A DNA stretch of 64,000 bases from Alphaproteobacteria bacterium (GCA_030835385.1 JAURPI010000016.1:124001-188000), one strand, 5' to 3'; shown: positions 53,939 through 63,657, counted from the first letter of the stretch. Program-made: numbers and translations. Notes: generated by a model not told the origin, from the sequence alone.

Positions 53939-54050
53939 AGAAATCTCAGTTACTTCAACGGGTTGACCCCATCACATTACCGGACGTGGCCGCGGTCACA
54001 AACCATCTTTCCGTTGCGCCGGTTTGCGCCCTGGTCTACCTCCTAACATC

Positions 54051-55166
54051 GTGACTGAAGCTAGGCCTCATACCTTTGTTATCGCCGAAGCAGGCGTGAA
54101 TCATAATGGTGACATTAACCGCGCGCGTGCCATGGTTGATGTGGCGGCGGACGCAGGTGCTGATGCCATAAAGTTCCAGTCTTTTAAGAGTGAAGAGCTG
54201 GTCACGAGCCGGGCTCCCAAAGCGGCCTATCAGATCTGCAACACAGAAAATGACGGCAGCCAGGCTGCCATGCTCAAAGCTCTAGAGCTTTCGGACGCTG
54301 ATCACAAAAACCTATTTGATGCTGCCGCGGCCGCTGATATTGAGTTTCTATCTACGCCCTTTGACAACACCAGCCTTGATCTTCTTGTCGGAACACTCAA
54401 CGTGCGCCGCCTAAAAATTGCCTCAGGTGAATTGACCAACGCTCCGTTGGTGCTGACGATGGCTCAGGCTGGGAAGCCGATCATACTTTCAACGGGCATG
54501 GCCACGCTCACTGAGGTTAGAGAAGCCCTTGGTGTTTTGGCCTTTGGATTTGTAACGCCTGCAGAAGACCAGTCGTCAGTTCCCAATGCTGCCGCATTTA
54601 CCGCTGCCTTTAAAAGTGATGCCGGAAAAGCCGCCTTAGCCGCAAAAGTCACATTGCTCCATTGCACGTCTGATTATCCAGCCGCACCGGAGACTATTAA
54701 TTTGCAGGCAGTGGAAACACTGAGAGATGAATTTGGTCTTCCCGTCGGCTTGTCGGACCATAGTCAGGGCATCGCCGTTGCCACCGCCGCTGCAGCGCGC
54801 GGAGCTTCGGTTATTGAAAAGCATTTCACTTTGGATAAGACATTGCCAGGGCCGGACCACGCGGCATCGTTAGAGCCGCAAGGCCTGCATGACATGATCG
54901 CAGCAATACGCACGGTTGAGGCTGCTCTTGGATCCGGTGAAAAAGTGCCGGTTGCCGAAGAACGCGAAACCGCAGCCGTGGCCCGAAAAAGTTTGGTGGC
55001 GACGGCGCCGATTGCACAGGGTGAGTTTTTTACCGATAAGAATCTGGGGACGCGCCGGCCAGGGGATGGCATCGCGCCAATTCATTACTGGGATATACTC
55101 GGGACTCTCTCGGATCGTGCTTATGATGTCGATGATCTGATTGTATGGGAGTCGACTTCAGAATGA
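54051..55166 (+). CDS. neuB: Nonulosonate synthase (NeuB/LegI family)
   Basis: NeuB condenses phosphoenolpyruvate with ManNAc or a diacetamido analogue to give a sialic or legionaminic acid. The 371-residue protein has the TIM-barrel part TFVIAEAGVNHNGDINRARA, ADAIKFQSFKSEELVTSRAP, PFDNTSLDLL, KIASGELTNAPLVLTMAQAG, LSTGMATLTEVREALG, LHCTSDYPAAP and EKHFTLDKTLPGPDHAASLE, and a C-terminal SAF (antifreeze-like) domain with GEFFTDKNLGTRRPGDG. GTG at 54051 starts the conserved part; a TTG at 54024 is also in frame. The stop overlaps the next start as ATGA. A CTACCTCC sequence lies just upstream rather than a Shine-Dalgarno. Confidence 0.95.
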   Translation: MTEARPHTFVIAEAGVNHNGDINRARAMVDVAADAGADAIKFQSFKSEELVTSRAPKAAYQICNTENDGSQAAMLKALELSDADHKNLFDAAAAADIEFLSTPFDNTSLDLLVGTLNVRRLKIASGELTNAPLVLTMAQAGKPIILSTGMATLTEVREALGVLAFGFVTPAEDQSSVPNAAAFTAAFKSDAGKAALAAKVTLLHCTSDYPAAPETINLQAVETLRDEFGLPVGLSDHSQGIAVATAAAARGASVIEKHFTLDKTLPGPDHAASLEPQGLHDMIAAIRTVEAALGSGEKVPVAEERETAAVARKSLVATAPIAQGEFFTDKNLGTRRPGDGIAPIHYWDILGTLSDRAYDVDDLIVWESTSE

Positions 55167-55861
55167 GTATCTCTGTAGATGACCGAGATATCATTTTAGT
55201 GGGTGCGAGCGGCCACGCCCGTGTGCTGATCCATCTTCTTCAGAGTGCTAGGAACTCACCATCCGCACTCACCGATATAGATGAGACCCTCCATGGTACT
55301 GACCTATATGGGGTTCCTGTTATTGGAGGCGATGACGCAATTCTTGCACGTCAACCATCGGATGTTGTTTTGGTTAACGCCGTAGGCAATGCCCCCGGTT
55401 CTGGTCAATCAGGTCTACACGTTCGCCGCGCTGTATTTGAAAAATTTAAAGAACGCGGGTTTGATTTTCTGAGTATCGTCAGCGACGACGCGTCCGTATC
55501 TAAACGGTCAACTTTGGGTGAAGGCGTACAGGCTGTGACACGGTCCGTTATTCATCCTGGTGTGAACATTGGCGACAACACCATTCTTAATACGGGCGCT
55601 AGCCTTGATCATGATTGCTGGGTTGGGGCGCACAGTCACATCGCACCTTGGGCGGTTCTGTGCGGCGGTGTGACGGTTGGAGATGATTGTCATATTGGGG
55701 CGAGGACAGTTTTGGTTCCGGGCATTCGGGTCGGTGATGGATCAATCGTGGGTGCAGGCGCCGTTGTTATATCTGATGTCGAAGCAGCAACGACGGTGGT
55801 CGGTAATCCCGCCCGTGTTGTTGGGGTAAATGAGAAAATTGATTTAGAGACGTCAACGTGA
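55163..55861 (+). CDS. neuD: NeuD/PglD-type sugar O- or N-acyltransferase
   Basis: The 232-residue protein has an N-terminal PglD-like domain with the motif IILVGASGHARVLIHLLQSA and DLYGVPVIGGDDAILARQPS, and a left-handed beta-helix of hexapeptide repeats (HPGVNIGDNTILNTGASLDH, VGAHSHIAPWAVLCGGVTVG, CHIGARTVLVPGIRVGDGSI). Such enzymes acetylate sialic acid or a precursor amino sugar. The ATG at 55163 overlaps the neuB stop (ATGA). The C-terminal VGNPARVVG is typical. Whether it is a sialate O-acetyltransferase (NeuD) or an N-acetyltransferase for a legionaminic precursor (PglD/LegH) cannot be decided. Confidence 0.85.
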   Translation: MSISVDDRDIILVGASGHARVLIHLLQSARNSPSALTDIDETLHGTDLYGVPVIGGDDAILARQPSDVVLVNAVGNAPGSGQSGLHVRRAVFEKFKERGFDFLSIVSDDASVSKRSTLGEGVQAVTRSVIHPGVNIGDNTILNTGASLDHDCWVGAHSHIAPWAVLCGGVTVGDDCHIGARTVLVPGIRVGDGSIVGAGAVVISDVEAATTVVGNPARVVGVNEKIDLETST

Positions 55862-56916
55862 GTGCCGTAGAAGACAATTTGGTGACACCTGAGACGACGA
55901 TCTTAGAGACCTTAAAGATTATCGACACACATGGTGTTCCGTTCGGTCTGGTCCAAGAAGGCGGTATATTGCGTGGCACGGTAACCGACGGCGATATCCG
56001 GCGCGGAATCCTAGCTGGAGTCCCCCTAACCGACCCCGTTACCAAAGTTATGAACACGTCGCCGATCACTGCAGCAGAAAATACCTCTGATAGTGAAGCG
56101 GCGCGGTTAATGCGGCGCGCGACGATCGGGCATCTGCCCTTGGTTGACGATGCTGGGTGTATTGTTGACCTCAAGGTGTTGAAGGATCTCGATCCAAAAC
56201 CTGACGGCGGGAATGCAGTGGTTCTGATGGCAGGTGGCCAAGGTAAGCGCCTTCATCCGTTAACCGAGGATGTTCCCAAGCCAATGCTAGAGATCGGCGG
56301 CCGCCCGATTTTAGAAACCATAATTGAACGGTTTGTCGCTCAGGGGTTTAGCGAGATTTACCTCTCTGTGAATTACAAAGCCAAGGTAATCGAGTCTCAT
56401 TTTGGGAATGGCCGGGCATTCGGCGCAGAGATCTCCTATTTGCGTGAAGACCACGCTCTTGGAACCGGTGGCGCTTTATCCCTTTTGCCAAAGCGCCCTG
56501 ATGCACCATTGATTGTCATGAATGGTGATGTGTTGACCAAAGTGAACTTCAATCACCTGATTAAATTTCATCAAAATCATGGTGCGCCAGCAACCATGGG
56601 GGTGAGTGAGTATCGTTTTACGGTCCCCTTTGGAGTTGTAGAGACGGAAGCGGAGACGCTGAAGTCGATTGCTGAGAAACCGGAGCACACGTTTTTCGTA
56701 AACGCCGGTATATACGTCATCGATCCAGATGTTCTTGGGCTTATCGAATCTGACTCCGCCCTCGATATGCCCGACCTGTTCCAGACTCTCTTAGACCAAG
56801 GTCGAGCACCGACGGTATTCCCCCTGCGAGAATACTGGATGGATGTCGGGCAATCCCACGATCTGGACCAAGCAAACCGCGAATACGGAGCAGTTTTCAC
56901 GAAGGCGAAAGACTGA
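55858..56916 (+). CDS. CBS-pair/sugar nucleotidyltransferase fusion (PtmE-like)
   Basis: The 352-residue protein has a tandem CBS pair at residues 1-115 (LKIIDTHGVPFGLVQEGGIL, VTDGDIRRGILAGV, RATIGHLPLVDDAGC) fused to a nucleotidyltransferase domain at 120-350: AVVLMAGGQGKRLHPLTEDV, PKPMLEIGGRPILETIIERF, YLREDHALGTGGALSLLPKR, PLIVMNGDVLTKVNFNHLIK and EYWMDVGQSHDLDQANREYG. This architecture matches Campylobacter PtmE, the GlcN-1-phosphate guanylyltransferase of the legionaminic acid pathway, so GDP-GlcN(Ac) is a reasonable product. GTG start overlaps the neuD stop codon by 4 bases. The CBS pair suggests nucleotide feedback control. Confidence 0.88.
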   Translation: MSAVEDNLVTPETTILETLKIIDTHGVPFGLVQEGGILRGTVTDGDIRRGILAGVPLTDPVTKVMNTSPITAAENTSDSEAARLMRRATIGHLPLVDDAGCIVDLKVLKDLDPKPDGGNAVVLMAGGQGKRLHPLTEDVPKPMLEIGGRPILETIIERFVAQGFSEIYLSVNYKAKVIESHFGNGRAFGAEISYLREDHALGTGGALSLLPKRPDAPLIVMNGDVLTKVNFNHLIKFHQNHGAPATMGVSEYRFTVPFGVVETEAETLKSIAEKPEHTFFVNAGIYVIDPDVLGLIESDSALDMPDLFQTLLDQGRAPTVFPLREYWMDVGQSHDLDQANREYGAVFTKAKD

Positions 56917-56948
56917 CAGTGTATGGGCATCTATAGGGAGTTTTCGTG

Positions 56949-57749
56949 ATGCGATCCGTCCCCGAATTATTTGATCTCGATGGCCGGTCGGCACTGGTGA
57001 CAGGCGGCGCTGGACACCTTGGCCAAGCCATCGCGAGTGCATTGGCTGAATGCGGTGCTCGTGTCGCTCTGCTTGATCGACATGATCCAAGCGCTGTGGC
57101 CTCAGGTTTACCTTCTGTCGACGGCGGTGAGCATGCAGCCTTGACTGTTGATCTAAGCCTTGAAGACCAAGTGCAGGCTGCGCCGGCTGCAGTAGCTGAT
57201 GCTTTGGGGAGCCTCGACATCATCGTCCACTGCGCCGCTTTTGTCGGTACTGATGCGCACACCGGTTGGACCAGTCCGGTTGAACAGCAAAGCCTTAGCA
57301 AGTGGCGTGAGGCTTTAGAGGTTAATTTAACGGCACCGTTTGCACTGACCCAAGCTGCTCTGCCCTATCTGCAGGAGAATGGGTATGGGTCTGTCATAAA
57401 CATTGGGTCTATTTATGGTGCCTTGGGACCTGATTGGTCTCTGTATGACGCAAATGACGTGCCTGGCACGCCTGCTGCTTATGCCGCTTCCAAAGGAGGG
57501 CTCCTGCAGATGACCCGGTGGTGGGCGACGTCATTGGCACCTGACGTCCGGGTGAATGCCATAGTGCCGGGTGGGATCGAGCGAGATACGGCCTCTCGGT
57601 TCAAAACTGCTTATGAGAAGCGGACGCCGATGGGGCGCATGGCCGATGAGGAAGATGTGAAAGGCGCAGCCGCGTATTTGGCGTCCGATGCGGCGCGCTA
57701 TGTAACCGGGCAATGTCTGATGGTGGATGGCGGCTGGTCGGCATGGTGA
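56949..57749 (+). CDS. Short-chain dehydrogenase/reductase (PtmA-like)
   Basis: The 266-residue SDR has the nucleotide motif SALVTGGAGHLGQAIASALA, the helix DLSLEDQVQAAP, DIIVHCAAFVG, a catalytic Ser in INIGSIYGALGPDWSLYDAN, Tyr-x3-Lys in AAYAASKGGLLQMTRWWATS, VNAIVPGGIERDTASRFK and the C-terminal YVTGQCLMVDGGWSAW. A near-identical function set occurs in Campylobacter as PtmA, which works with the guanylyltransferase PtmE in legionaminic acid supply. It starts 32 bases after the nucleotidyltransferase; GGGAG precedes the start codons GTG 56946 and ATG 56949. Its exact substrate is unknown. Confidence 0.87.
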   Translation: MRSVPELFDLDGRSALVTGGAGHLGQAIASALAECGARVALLDRHDPSAVASGLPSVDGGEHAALTVDLSLEDQVQAAPAAVADALGSLDIIVHCAAFVGTDAHTGWTSPVEQQSLSKWREALEVNLTAPFALTQAALPYLQENGYGSVINIGSIYGALGPDWSLYDANDVPGTPAAYAASKGGLLQMTRWWATSLAPDVRVNAIVPGGIERDTASRFKTAYEKRTPMGRMADEEDVKGAAAYLASDAARYVTGQCLMVDGGWSAW

Positions 57750-57806
57750 ATCTGGTCAGAATCTGATAGTATTTAGGGCTGAATTGTTCGGAATTAGAAC
57801 ACTGCC

Positions 57807-59747
57807 GTGAAAACTATCAGTAATATCTTCACCCAGCCTCGTAACCTGCTCGTATTATTACATGATACAGCGATGGCATTTCTTGCTGTCGGGGTGGCGT
57901 TTTATCTTCGCCTGGGTGCTCAAGCTTTCGAGCAAGTTGAGATCATACTTCAGCTTGCATCCGTATATGCTTGCTTAGCTTTGATAATTTATTTGTTCAC
58001 AGGTCTGTATCGGCATGTTTGGGCCTATGTTTCTTTCGTGGATGCAGTCAACATCGTTCGTTCGGCAACGGGTGTAGCCCTCGCGTTCATTCCACTCATG
58101 TTTTTATTCACCCGACTTGAAGATGTGCCCCGGTCGGTCCCCTTCATCGGCTGGTTTGTATTTGTCGTTTTTCTCGCCACACCGCGATTGACCTTCCGTT
58201 TGTTTAAAGATCATCGGCTCGGTTTTCTGGCGGCAGAAGAAGCTGCGCGCATCCCTGTACTTATGGTTGGGGCTGGTGATGAAGCTGCCCACTTTATCCG
58301 GGCTACCCAAATGAACACACATAGCCGGTATCGAGTTGTTGGACTGGTTACTGCGACACCTGGCCGCGTCGGACAGGTCATCAATGGGGTCGATGTGCTC
58401 GGTCTGGAGCGAGATGTGACGGCGATCATTGCAACACTGGCCGCACGCAACCTGGCTCCCGAGCGTCTGATCCTGACGCGTCCCGAGAACAGCCGTGAAA
58501 CGCTCCGCACGCTTCTGCGTGTTGCACAGGATACGGGCGCGGAGTTGACCAAACTTCCCCCGGTCGCTGATCTGCGGGCCTATGATGAACCTGATTTTGC
58601 GCCTAAGCCAATCGCGCTTGAGGATCTTCTCGGCCGTCCAGCCCGGAGTCTAGATCGCGAAGCGATGGACGCTCTTATTCGCGGCAAACGTATCTTGATA
58701 ACCGGCGCAGGCGGTTCGATCGGGTCTGAGCTGGTGCGGCAAATCGCGGCCTCCGGTCCCGCCCACATCTCGATGCTCGATCATGGCGAGTTCAACCTGT
58801 ACTCAATTGAGCAGGAGGTCAGGCAGGCGTGGCCCGACTTGGATATGAAACCGATCATTGCAGATGTGCGTGATCCTGGGCGTATCGCTACCACATTTGA
58901 AACGTCCAAACCCGATATCGTCTTCCACGCGGCCGCGCTCAAACATGTCCCCATGGTCGAGTACAACCCACTTGAGGGCCTAGCTACAAATGCTCTTGGC
59001 ACGCGGGTGATCGCTGACGCCTGTCTTGCGCATAATGTTCCCGAGATGGTGCTGATATCGACCGACAAGGCGGTTAACCCTGCCAATGTCATGGGCGCGG
59101 GCAAGCGCCTAGCAGAAATTTATTGCCAAGCTGCCGATGTTACCAATGTAGGCACTCGGTTTATCACCGTGCGCTTTGGCAATGTTCTTGGGTCGACGGG
59201 GTCAGTTGTTCCCCTGTTCCAAAAGCAATTGTCTGAAGGTGGACCACTGACTGTCACCCACCCAGAAATTGAGCGGTACTTTATGACCGTTGGGGAGGCG
59301 GTTGAGTTGGTTTTGCAGGCGGCGGCGCTTGGTCCTGGTCGAAATGACCGAGGCGCAATTTACGTTCTCGATATGGGAGCCCCTGTCAAAATCATTGATC
59401 TGGCCCGACAGATTATTCACCTTGCCGGTAAGGTGCCCGACGAAGACATCAAAATTAAAATCATCGGTTTGCGTCCCGGTGACAAACTCACGGAAGAGCT
59501 ATTCCATGGCCAGGAACCTCCAGTAGGCACCGATATGGACGGTATCTTGATCGCGCGGCCACGAGTAAGCGCATTTGAGACTATTGCGGCCCGCCTTGAT
59601 CATCTCAAGGATGCTTGTGCCCATCAGAAAGAGTCTGCTGCCCTTGAGGTATTGACCGACTTGGTGCCCGAACTCTCCCGCCCGGACCGGGCTCAAATAA
59701 ACACCCCCAACGTCTCAGGATCACGGCATTTAAAGGTCATCAAATAA
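57807..59747 (+). CDS. Membrane-bound nucleotide-sugar 4,6-dehydratase (CapD/FlaA1/WbpM family)
   Basis: The 646-residue protein has four N-terminal hydrophobic segments (around residues 12-145, e.g. LLVLLHDTAMAFLAVGVAFY), a first Rossmann-like domain with VLMVGAGDEAAHFIRATQMN, and a C-terminal dehydratase domain: ILITGAGGSIGSELVRQIAA, HAAALKHVPMVEYNPLEGLA, LISTDKAVNPANVMGAGKRL (the Ser-Thr-Asp-Lys variant active site) and VRFGNVLGSTGSVVPLFQKQ. Long-form CapD/WbpM proteins convert UDP-GlcNAc to the 4-keto-6-deoxy sugar. It starts at GTG 57807, 57 bases after the SDR gene, and probably supplies the 6-deoxy sugar for nonulosonate or O-antigen synthesis. Confidence 0.92.
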   Translation: MKTISNIFTQPRNLLVLLHDTAMAFLAVGVAFYLRLGAQAFEQVEIILQLASVYACLALIIYLFTGLYRHVWAYVSFVDAVNIVRSATGVALAFIPLMFLFTRLEDVPRSVPFIGWFVFVVFLATPRLTFRLFKDHRLGFLAAEEAARIPVLMVGAGDEAAHFIRATQMNTHSRYRVVGLVTATPGRVGQVINGVDVLGLERDVTAIIATLAARNLAPERLILTRPENSRETLRTLLRVAQDTGAELTKLPPVADLRAYDEPDFAPKPIALEDLLGRPARSLDREAMDALIRGKRILITGAGGSIGSELVRQIAASGPAHISMLDHGEFNLYSIEQEVRQAWPDLDMKPIIADVRDPGRIATTFETSKPDIVFHAAALKHVPMVEYNPLEGLATNALGTRVIADACLAHNVPEMVLISTDKAVNPANVMGAGKRLAEIYCQAADVTNVGTRFITVRFGNVLGSTGSVVPLFQKQLSEGGPLTVTHPEIERYFMTVGEAVELVLQAAALGPGRNDRGAIYVLDMGAPVKIIDLARQIIHLAGKVPDEDIKIKIIGLRPGDKLTEELFHGQEPPVGTDMDGILIARPRVSAFETIAARLDHLKDACAHQKESAALEVLTDLVPELSRPDRAQINTPNVSGSRHLKVIK

Positions 59748-59836
59748 ATTTAAGGCGCGGCCGTCCTAAGACGTTTTCCCTTTGCATGAGCCATGCTAAA
59801 CCCCGGCTTTCGCGTTTAATCGACTGATCATTTGAG

Positions 59837-61420
59837 GTGACCATGCCCGCTACCGCCGTGCGCCGTGCGCTGCTGTCCGTTTCTGATAAAACTGGCCTCG
59901 TCGAGTTTGCGACATTTTTGAATGGCAAAGGCGTTGAGTTGGTTTCCACCGGGGGTACAGCCAATGCCATTGCAGATGCAGGGCTCCCGGTTAGAGAAGT
60001 TTCTGATCTCACAGGTTTTCCTGAGATGCTCGATGGACGGGTTAAGACTTTGCACCCGAATGTACATGGCGGAATTCTCGGCGTGCGTGGCAATGCGGAT
60101 CACGAAGCGACGATGGCCGAGCATGGAATGGCGCCCATCGACCTTGTCGTGGTCAACCTTTACCCTTTTGAGAACACCGTCGCCGCCGGCGCTGATTTTG
60201 AAACCTGCATAGAGAACATTGATATTGGTGGTCCGGCGATGATCCGGTCTGCAGCAAAAAATCATGCGGGTGTGGCAGTGATTGTCGATCCACAAGATTA
60301 CGCGGAAGTCCAAGCGAACATGGAAGTTCATAATGGCGCGGTGACGGATGATCTTCGGACCATTTTAGCCGCGCGTGCGTTCTCCAGGACCTCTGTCTAC
60401 GACAGTGCCATTTCAACTTGGTTTGCCGATCAATTGGGCGATGCGTTTCCGCGCTGGCTTTCGGTCGCCGGAACCAAGAAACAAGATTTACGCTACGGTG
60501 AAAATCCGCACCAACAAGCGGCCCTTTATCTTTCTGGAGAGGCCCGACCTGGTGTTGCAACGGCAGAAAAAATTCAAGGCAAAGAACTCAGTTACAACAA
60601 TATCAATGATACCGATGCCGCCTTCGAATTGGTTGCAGAATTTGATCGGCCAGCTGTGGCCATCATCAAGCACGCCAATCCTTGTGGCGTAGCCGTCGCC
60701 GATGATTGTCTATCTGCGTATCCCAAAGCCTTGGCTTGCGACCCGGTCTCGGCCTTCGGTGGTATAGTTGCGCTGAACCGCCCTCTTGACGGCGCCCTTG
60801 CTGCAGAGATCACTAAACTGTTCACCGAAGTTGTTATTGCCCCGGACGCTAACGACGAGGCGCGGGCAATGTTTGCCAAGAAGAAAAATCTCCGTCTGCT
60901 TCTGACCGGAGACATGCCAGATGTATCTGAAACGGCACGTATGGTTAAGCCAGTGGCGGGTGGGCTTTTGGCGCAAACTAAAGACACCAGACACATCACC
61001 GCAGACGATTTGAAAGCCGTGACAAAAGTAAAACCAACCGACGATCAAACGGCAGACATGTTGTTCGCCTTCACAATTGCAAAGCACGTTAAGTCAAACA
61101 CCATTGTTTATGCCAAAGATGGCGCCACAGTTGGAATTGGCGCGGGACAAATGAGCCGAGTTGATTCAGCACGTATCGCCGCAGCCAAGGCGATGGACGC
61201 GGCAAAGGAAGCGGGTCTCGCCACTCCAGCAACTGTTGGTTCGGTTGTGGCATCGGACGCGTTTTTCCCCTTTACTGATGGACTATTAGCCGCAGTCGAG
61301 GCGGGTGCAACGGCCGTTATTCAGCCAGGTGGATCAATCCGGGATGATGATGTAATCGCTGCCGCTGACGAAAAAGGTTTGGCCATGGTCTTCACCGGGA
61401 TGCGTCATTTTAGACATTAG
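59837..61420 (+). CDS. purH: Bifunctional AICAR transformylase/IMP cyclohydrolase
   Basis: PurH carries out the last two steps of IMP synthesis. Start ATG at 59843 or 59837; the second has GAGGTGACC upstream. The 527-residue protein has the cyclohydrolase part [60 protein letters not shown] and [20 protein letters not shown], and the transformylase part [60 protein letters not shown] and [20 protein letters not shown]. It is complete. It is a housekeeping gene after the sugar locus. No purine riboswitch is visible upstream, but GCATG-AGC-CATGC (59784-59796) forms a small palindrome. Confidence 0.96.
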   Translation: MTMPATAVRRALLSVSDKTGLVEFATFLNGKGVELVSTGGTANAIADAGLPVREVSDLTGFPEMLDGRVKTLHPNVHGGILGVRGNADHEATMAEHGMAPIDLVVVNLYPFENTVAAGADFETCIENIDIGGPAMIRSAAKNHAGVAVIVDPQDYAEVQANMEVHNGAVTDDLRTILAARAFSRTSVYDSAISTWFADQLGDAFPRWLSVAGTKKQDLRYGENPHQQAALYLSGEARPGVATAEKIQGKELSYNNINDTDAAFELVAEFDRPAVAIIKHANPCGVAVADDCLSAYPKALACDPVSAFGGIVALNRPLDGALAAEITKLFTEVVIAPDANDEARAMFAKKKNLRLLLTGDMPDVSETARMVKPVAGGLLAQTKDTRHITADDLKAVTKVKPTDDQTADMLFAFTIAKHVKSNTIVYAKDGATVGIGAGQMSRVDSARIAAAKAMDAAKEAGLATPATVGSVVASDAFFPFTDGLLAAVEAGATAVIQPGGSIRDDDVIAAADEKGLAMVFTGMRHFRH

Positions 61421-61446
61421 ACGCGCCGCAACCGATTTGACCAACA

Positions 61447-62724
61447 TTACCGATCAGGTTCTTTAACGGTCTGCAACACCGCCAATCCAGCAACCAGAAA
61501 CACTAAGATCGTCGCCATTCCAATACGTTGACTGCCAGCCATAATAGTCACGGCACTGACGGCAAATGGGCCTAGGAAGCTGGTGACCTTGCCTGATACC
61601 GCAAATAGACCAAACATTTCACTGCGAATGTCTGGTGGCGCCAGCCGGGCCATGAATGTACGGCTTGCGGCCTGCACAGGACCGAAGAATGTACTCATGA
61701 TGAGTGCCGTGACCCAAAATTGCGGCACGGTTTGGGCGACCAATACACCGATGGAAGATAAGGTCAATGCGATCAGGCTGATGGTTAGTGTTCGCTTTGA
61801 TCCGAAGCGATCATCTATCCAACCAAAAACAGCGGCACCCAATCCCGCTGTCACATTTAACGCTATACCAAAGACAATAATATCTTCTATCGTCATTCCG
61901 AATGTGCCTGCCGCATAAATGCCACCAAAGGCAAACATGGTGTTGACGCCGTCAATGTAAATCATACGGGCAATGAGAAAACGAAAACTGTTGGCATGAT
62001 GCTTGGCGTTTCGAATTGTGGCGATCAAAGTCACGAGACCTTTCTTTACAGCTGGGCCAAGCTTTACACCGGTCTGTCGACTGTCCGGCGTGAACGCGAA
62101 CAGCGGCCAAGTAAACAAGGCAATCCATATGGCTGTCACCAGCATGGTGGCGCGCACATGCTCTGCATTCTCTCTGTCTAAGCCAAACGGCGCCGGATCT
62201 GCTTGCACAAATCCGACCAGTGCAATGACAAGACAGATTAGGCCTCCGGCATATCCGAGACCCCATGCTAATCCTGAAACGCGTCCAATTCGGTTTGGCG
62301 TGGTCAGGTCTGGCAACATTGTGTTGTAAAATACCAACCCAACTTCAAAACCGACCGTTCCAAAAACGGCAAGAGTCAGCGCCAGGGGAATCGAGCTTGG
62401 TCCTGGAACCGCAAACCAAAGTGCTGCTGTGGCAACGACACACAGCAACGTGAAAAAAGCCAACCACGGTTTCCGTCGTCCCGTATGGTCAGCAATGGCG
62501 CCCGTGACTGGGCTTGTTAGCGCGATAATTAATCCAGCGATCCCAGTTGCTGTTCCCCACAGTGCAGTTCCTGTTTCTGCGTCAGGTGCTATCGCTTGGG
62601 TGAAGTAAGCGGAAAACACGAAAGTTGAAACAACCGTCGTAAATCCTGAATTGCCAAAATCAAACAGGGCCCAAGACCAGAGCCCGCGACGGCGGGCCGG
62701 TTCTTCGCTGGGTGCAGTGCTCAC
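61447..62724 (-). CDS. MFS transporter of the UMF1 family
   Basis: The 425-residue protein has about 12 hydrophobic segments and the UMF1/Atg22-like signature GLWSWALFDFGNSGFTTVVS near the N-terminus, followed by FSAYFTQAIAPD, PVTGAIADHTGRRKPWLAFF and YNTMLPDLTTPNRIGRVSGL, with IFGLFAVSGKVTSFLGPFAV-like sequence toward the end (here MFGLFAVSGKVTSFLGPFAV). The family includes amino-acid effluxers but is mostly uncharacterised. It starts by an ATGA-type overlap with the Gfo/Idh/MocA gene upstream, 4 bases shared, so the two are coupled. Its substrate is unknown; a role in sugar-locus export is not excluded but is unsupported. Confidence 0.85.
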   Translation of the reverse strand: MSTAPSEEPARRRGLWSWALFDFGNSGFTTVVSTFVFSAYFTQAIAPDAETGTALWGTATGIAGLIIALTSPVTGAIADHTGRRKPWLAFFTLLCVVATAALWFAVPGPSSIPLALTLAVFGTVGFEVGLVFYNTMLPDLTTPNRIGRVSGLAWGLGYAGGLICLVIALVGFVQADPAPFGLDRENAEHVRATMLVTAIWIALFTWPLFAFTPDSRQTGVKLGPAVKKGLVTLIATIRNAKHHANSFRFLIARMIYIDGVNTMFAFGGIYAAGTFGMTIEDIIVFGIALNVTAGLGAAVFGWIDDRFGSKRTLTISLIALTLSSIGVLVAQTVPQFWVTALIMSTFFGPVQAASRTFMARLAPPDIRSEMFGLFAVSGKVTSFLGPFAVSAVTIMAGSQRIGMATILVFLVAGLAVLQTVKEPDR

Positions 62725-63644
62725 AGGAGGCCTGCTTCATTGCGAATACGATTAGCCAAGTGTAGAGCAGCTCGACCGCTTTCGCCGTTTGCCACGACTG
62801 ATTCTTGGCCGCTCATAGACGCTATGAACGAGGCCAACTGCGTGCGCAACGGGTCGACCTCTTCTACAATGAGCTGTGTGGCCTGACCGCCAACAGTGCG
62901 TGTTACAGCTCTAGATGTGAAATCCAGCTCATAGGTCGACCCGGTTGTTTCTATCGTTAATCCTCGGTTTTGAGAGGGTGCAACGCGGCTAACATCGAAG
63001 GACGCTGTGATTCCAGAGTCCAGATTCAAGGATGCAGACACGCAATCCTCGGTTCCGCCCTTAGCACATTCAATCGATGACACCGCGCCGATACCCAATT
63101 CGACAAGCAGGTCGAGATCGTGAATCATTAAATCCAGGACAGCATCGACGTCATAGGCCCGTTTGGCTTTTAAGTTAAGACGCCGTGCTGCGAATGAAGT
63201 TACACGGCATCCATTTGCCAGGTCTGATGCCAAAGATGACCTCAACGCGGTAATCGCTGGGTTAAAGCGCTCAACATGTCCAATTCCCAAGAAGGCTCTG
63301 TTTTTAGCGGTAGCGTCTATCATTGCAACGGTGTCGGCTTCAGTCGCGGCAATCGGTTTTTCGACCAAACAAGAAATGCCTGACGACAGTATGGGTAAGG
63401 TTATCGATGCGTGGAATTGGGTGGGTACGGCGACAATGGCGAGATCAATTTGAGTTTCGAGGTTGTCGATATTGATAATGGCGTGACTGCCTGTCTCTTT
63501 GGCAATCTCTGTGGTCACCTCAAGTCGCTCGTCATAAACACTGACCTGGTCGACGGCATCAGAGTCGATACACGCCTGCACATGATGTTTACCCATGCGC
63601 CCGAGGCCGATGACGGCGGCATGCAGTTTTTTTTGATATGCCAT
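62721..63644 (-). CDS. Gfo/Idh/MocA-family oxidoreductase (WbpB-like)
   Basis: The 307-residue protein has the NAD(P)-binding KLHAAVIGLGRMGKHHVQAC, VSVYDERLEVTTEIAK, IDLAIVAVPTQFHASITLPI and the conserved Glu-Lys-Pro in SCLVEKPIAATEADTVAMID, then a C-terminal alpha/beta domain with GIGHVERFNPAITALR (a common His in this family) and VLDLMIHDLDLLVELGIGAV. Together with the aminotransferase remnant upstream (63658) it resembles the WbpB-WbpE pair of UDP-2,3-diacetamido uronic acid synthesis. The gap to the aminotransferase stop is 13 bases. It may act on UDP-GlcNAcA, but this is inference. Confidence 0.86.
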   Translation of the reverse strand: MAYQKKLHAAVIGLGRMGKHHVQACIDSDAVDQVSVYDERLEVTTEIAKETGSHAIINIDNLETQIDLAIVAVPTQFHASITLPILSSGISCLVEKPIAATEADTVAMIDATAKNRAFLGIGHVERFNPAITALRSSLASDLANGCRVTSFAARRLNLKAKRAYDVDAVLDLMIHDLDLLVELGIGAVSSIECAKGGTEDCVSASLNLDSGITASFDVSRVAPSQNRGLTIETTGSTYELDFTSRAVTRTVGGQATQLIVEEVDPLRTQLASFIASMSGQESVVANGESGRAALHLANRIRNEAGLL

Positions 63645-63657
63645 CAGTGATGCGCTT

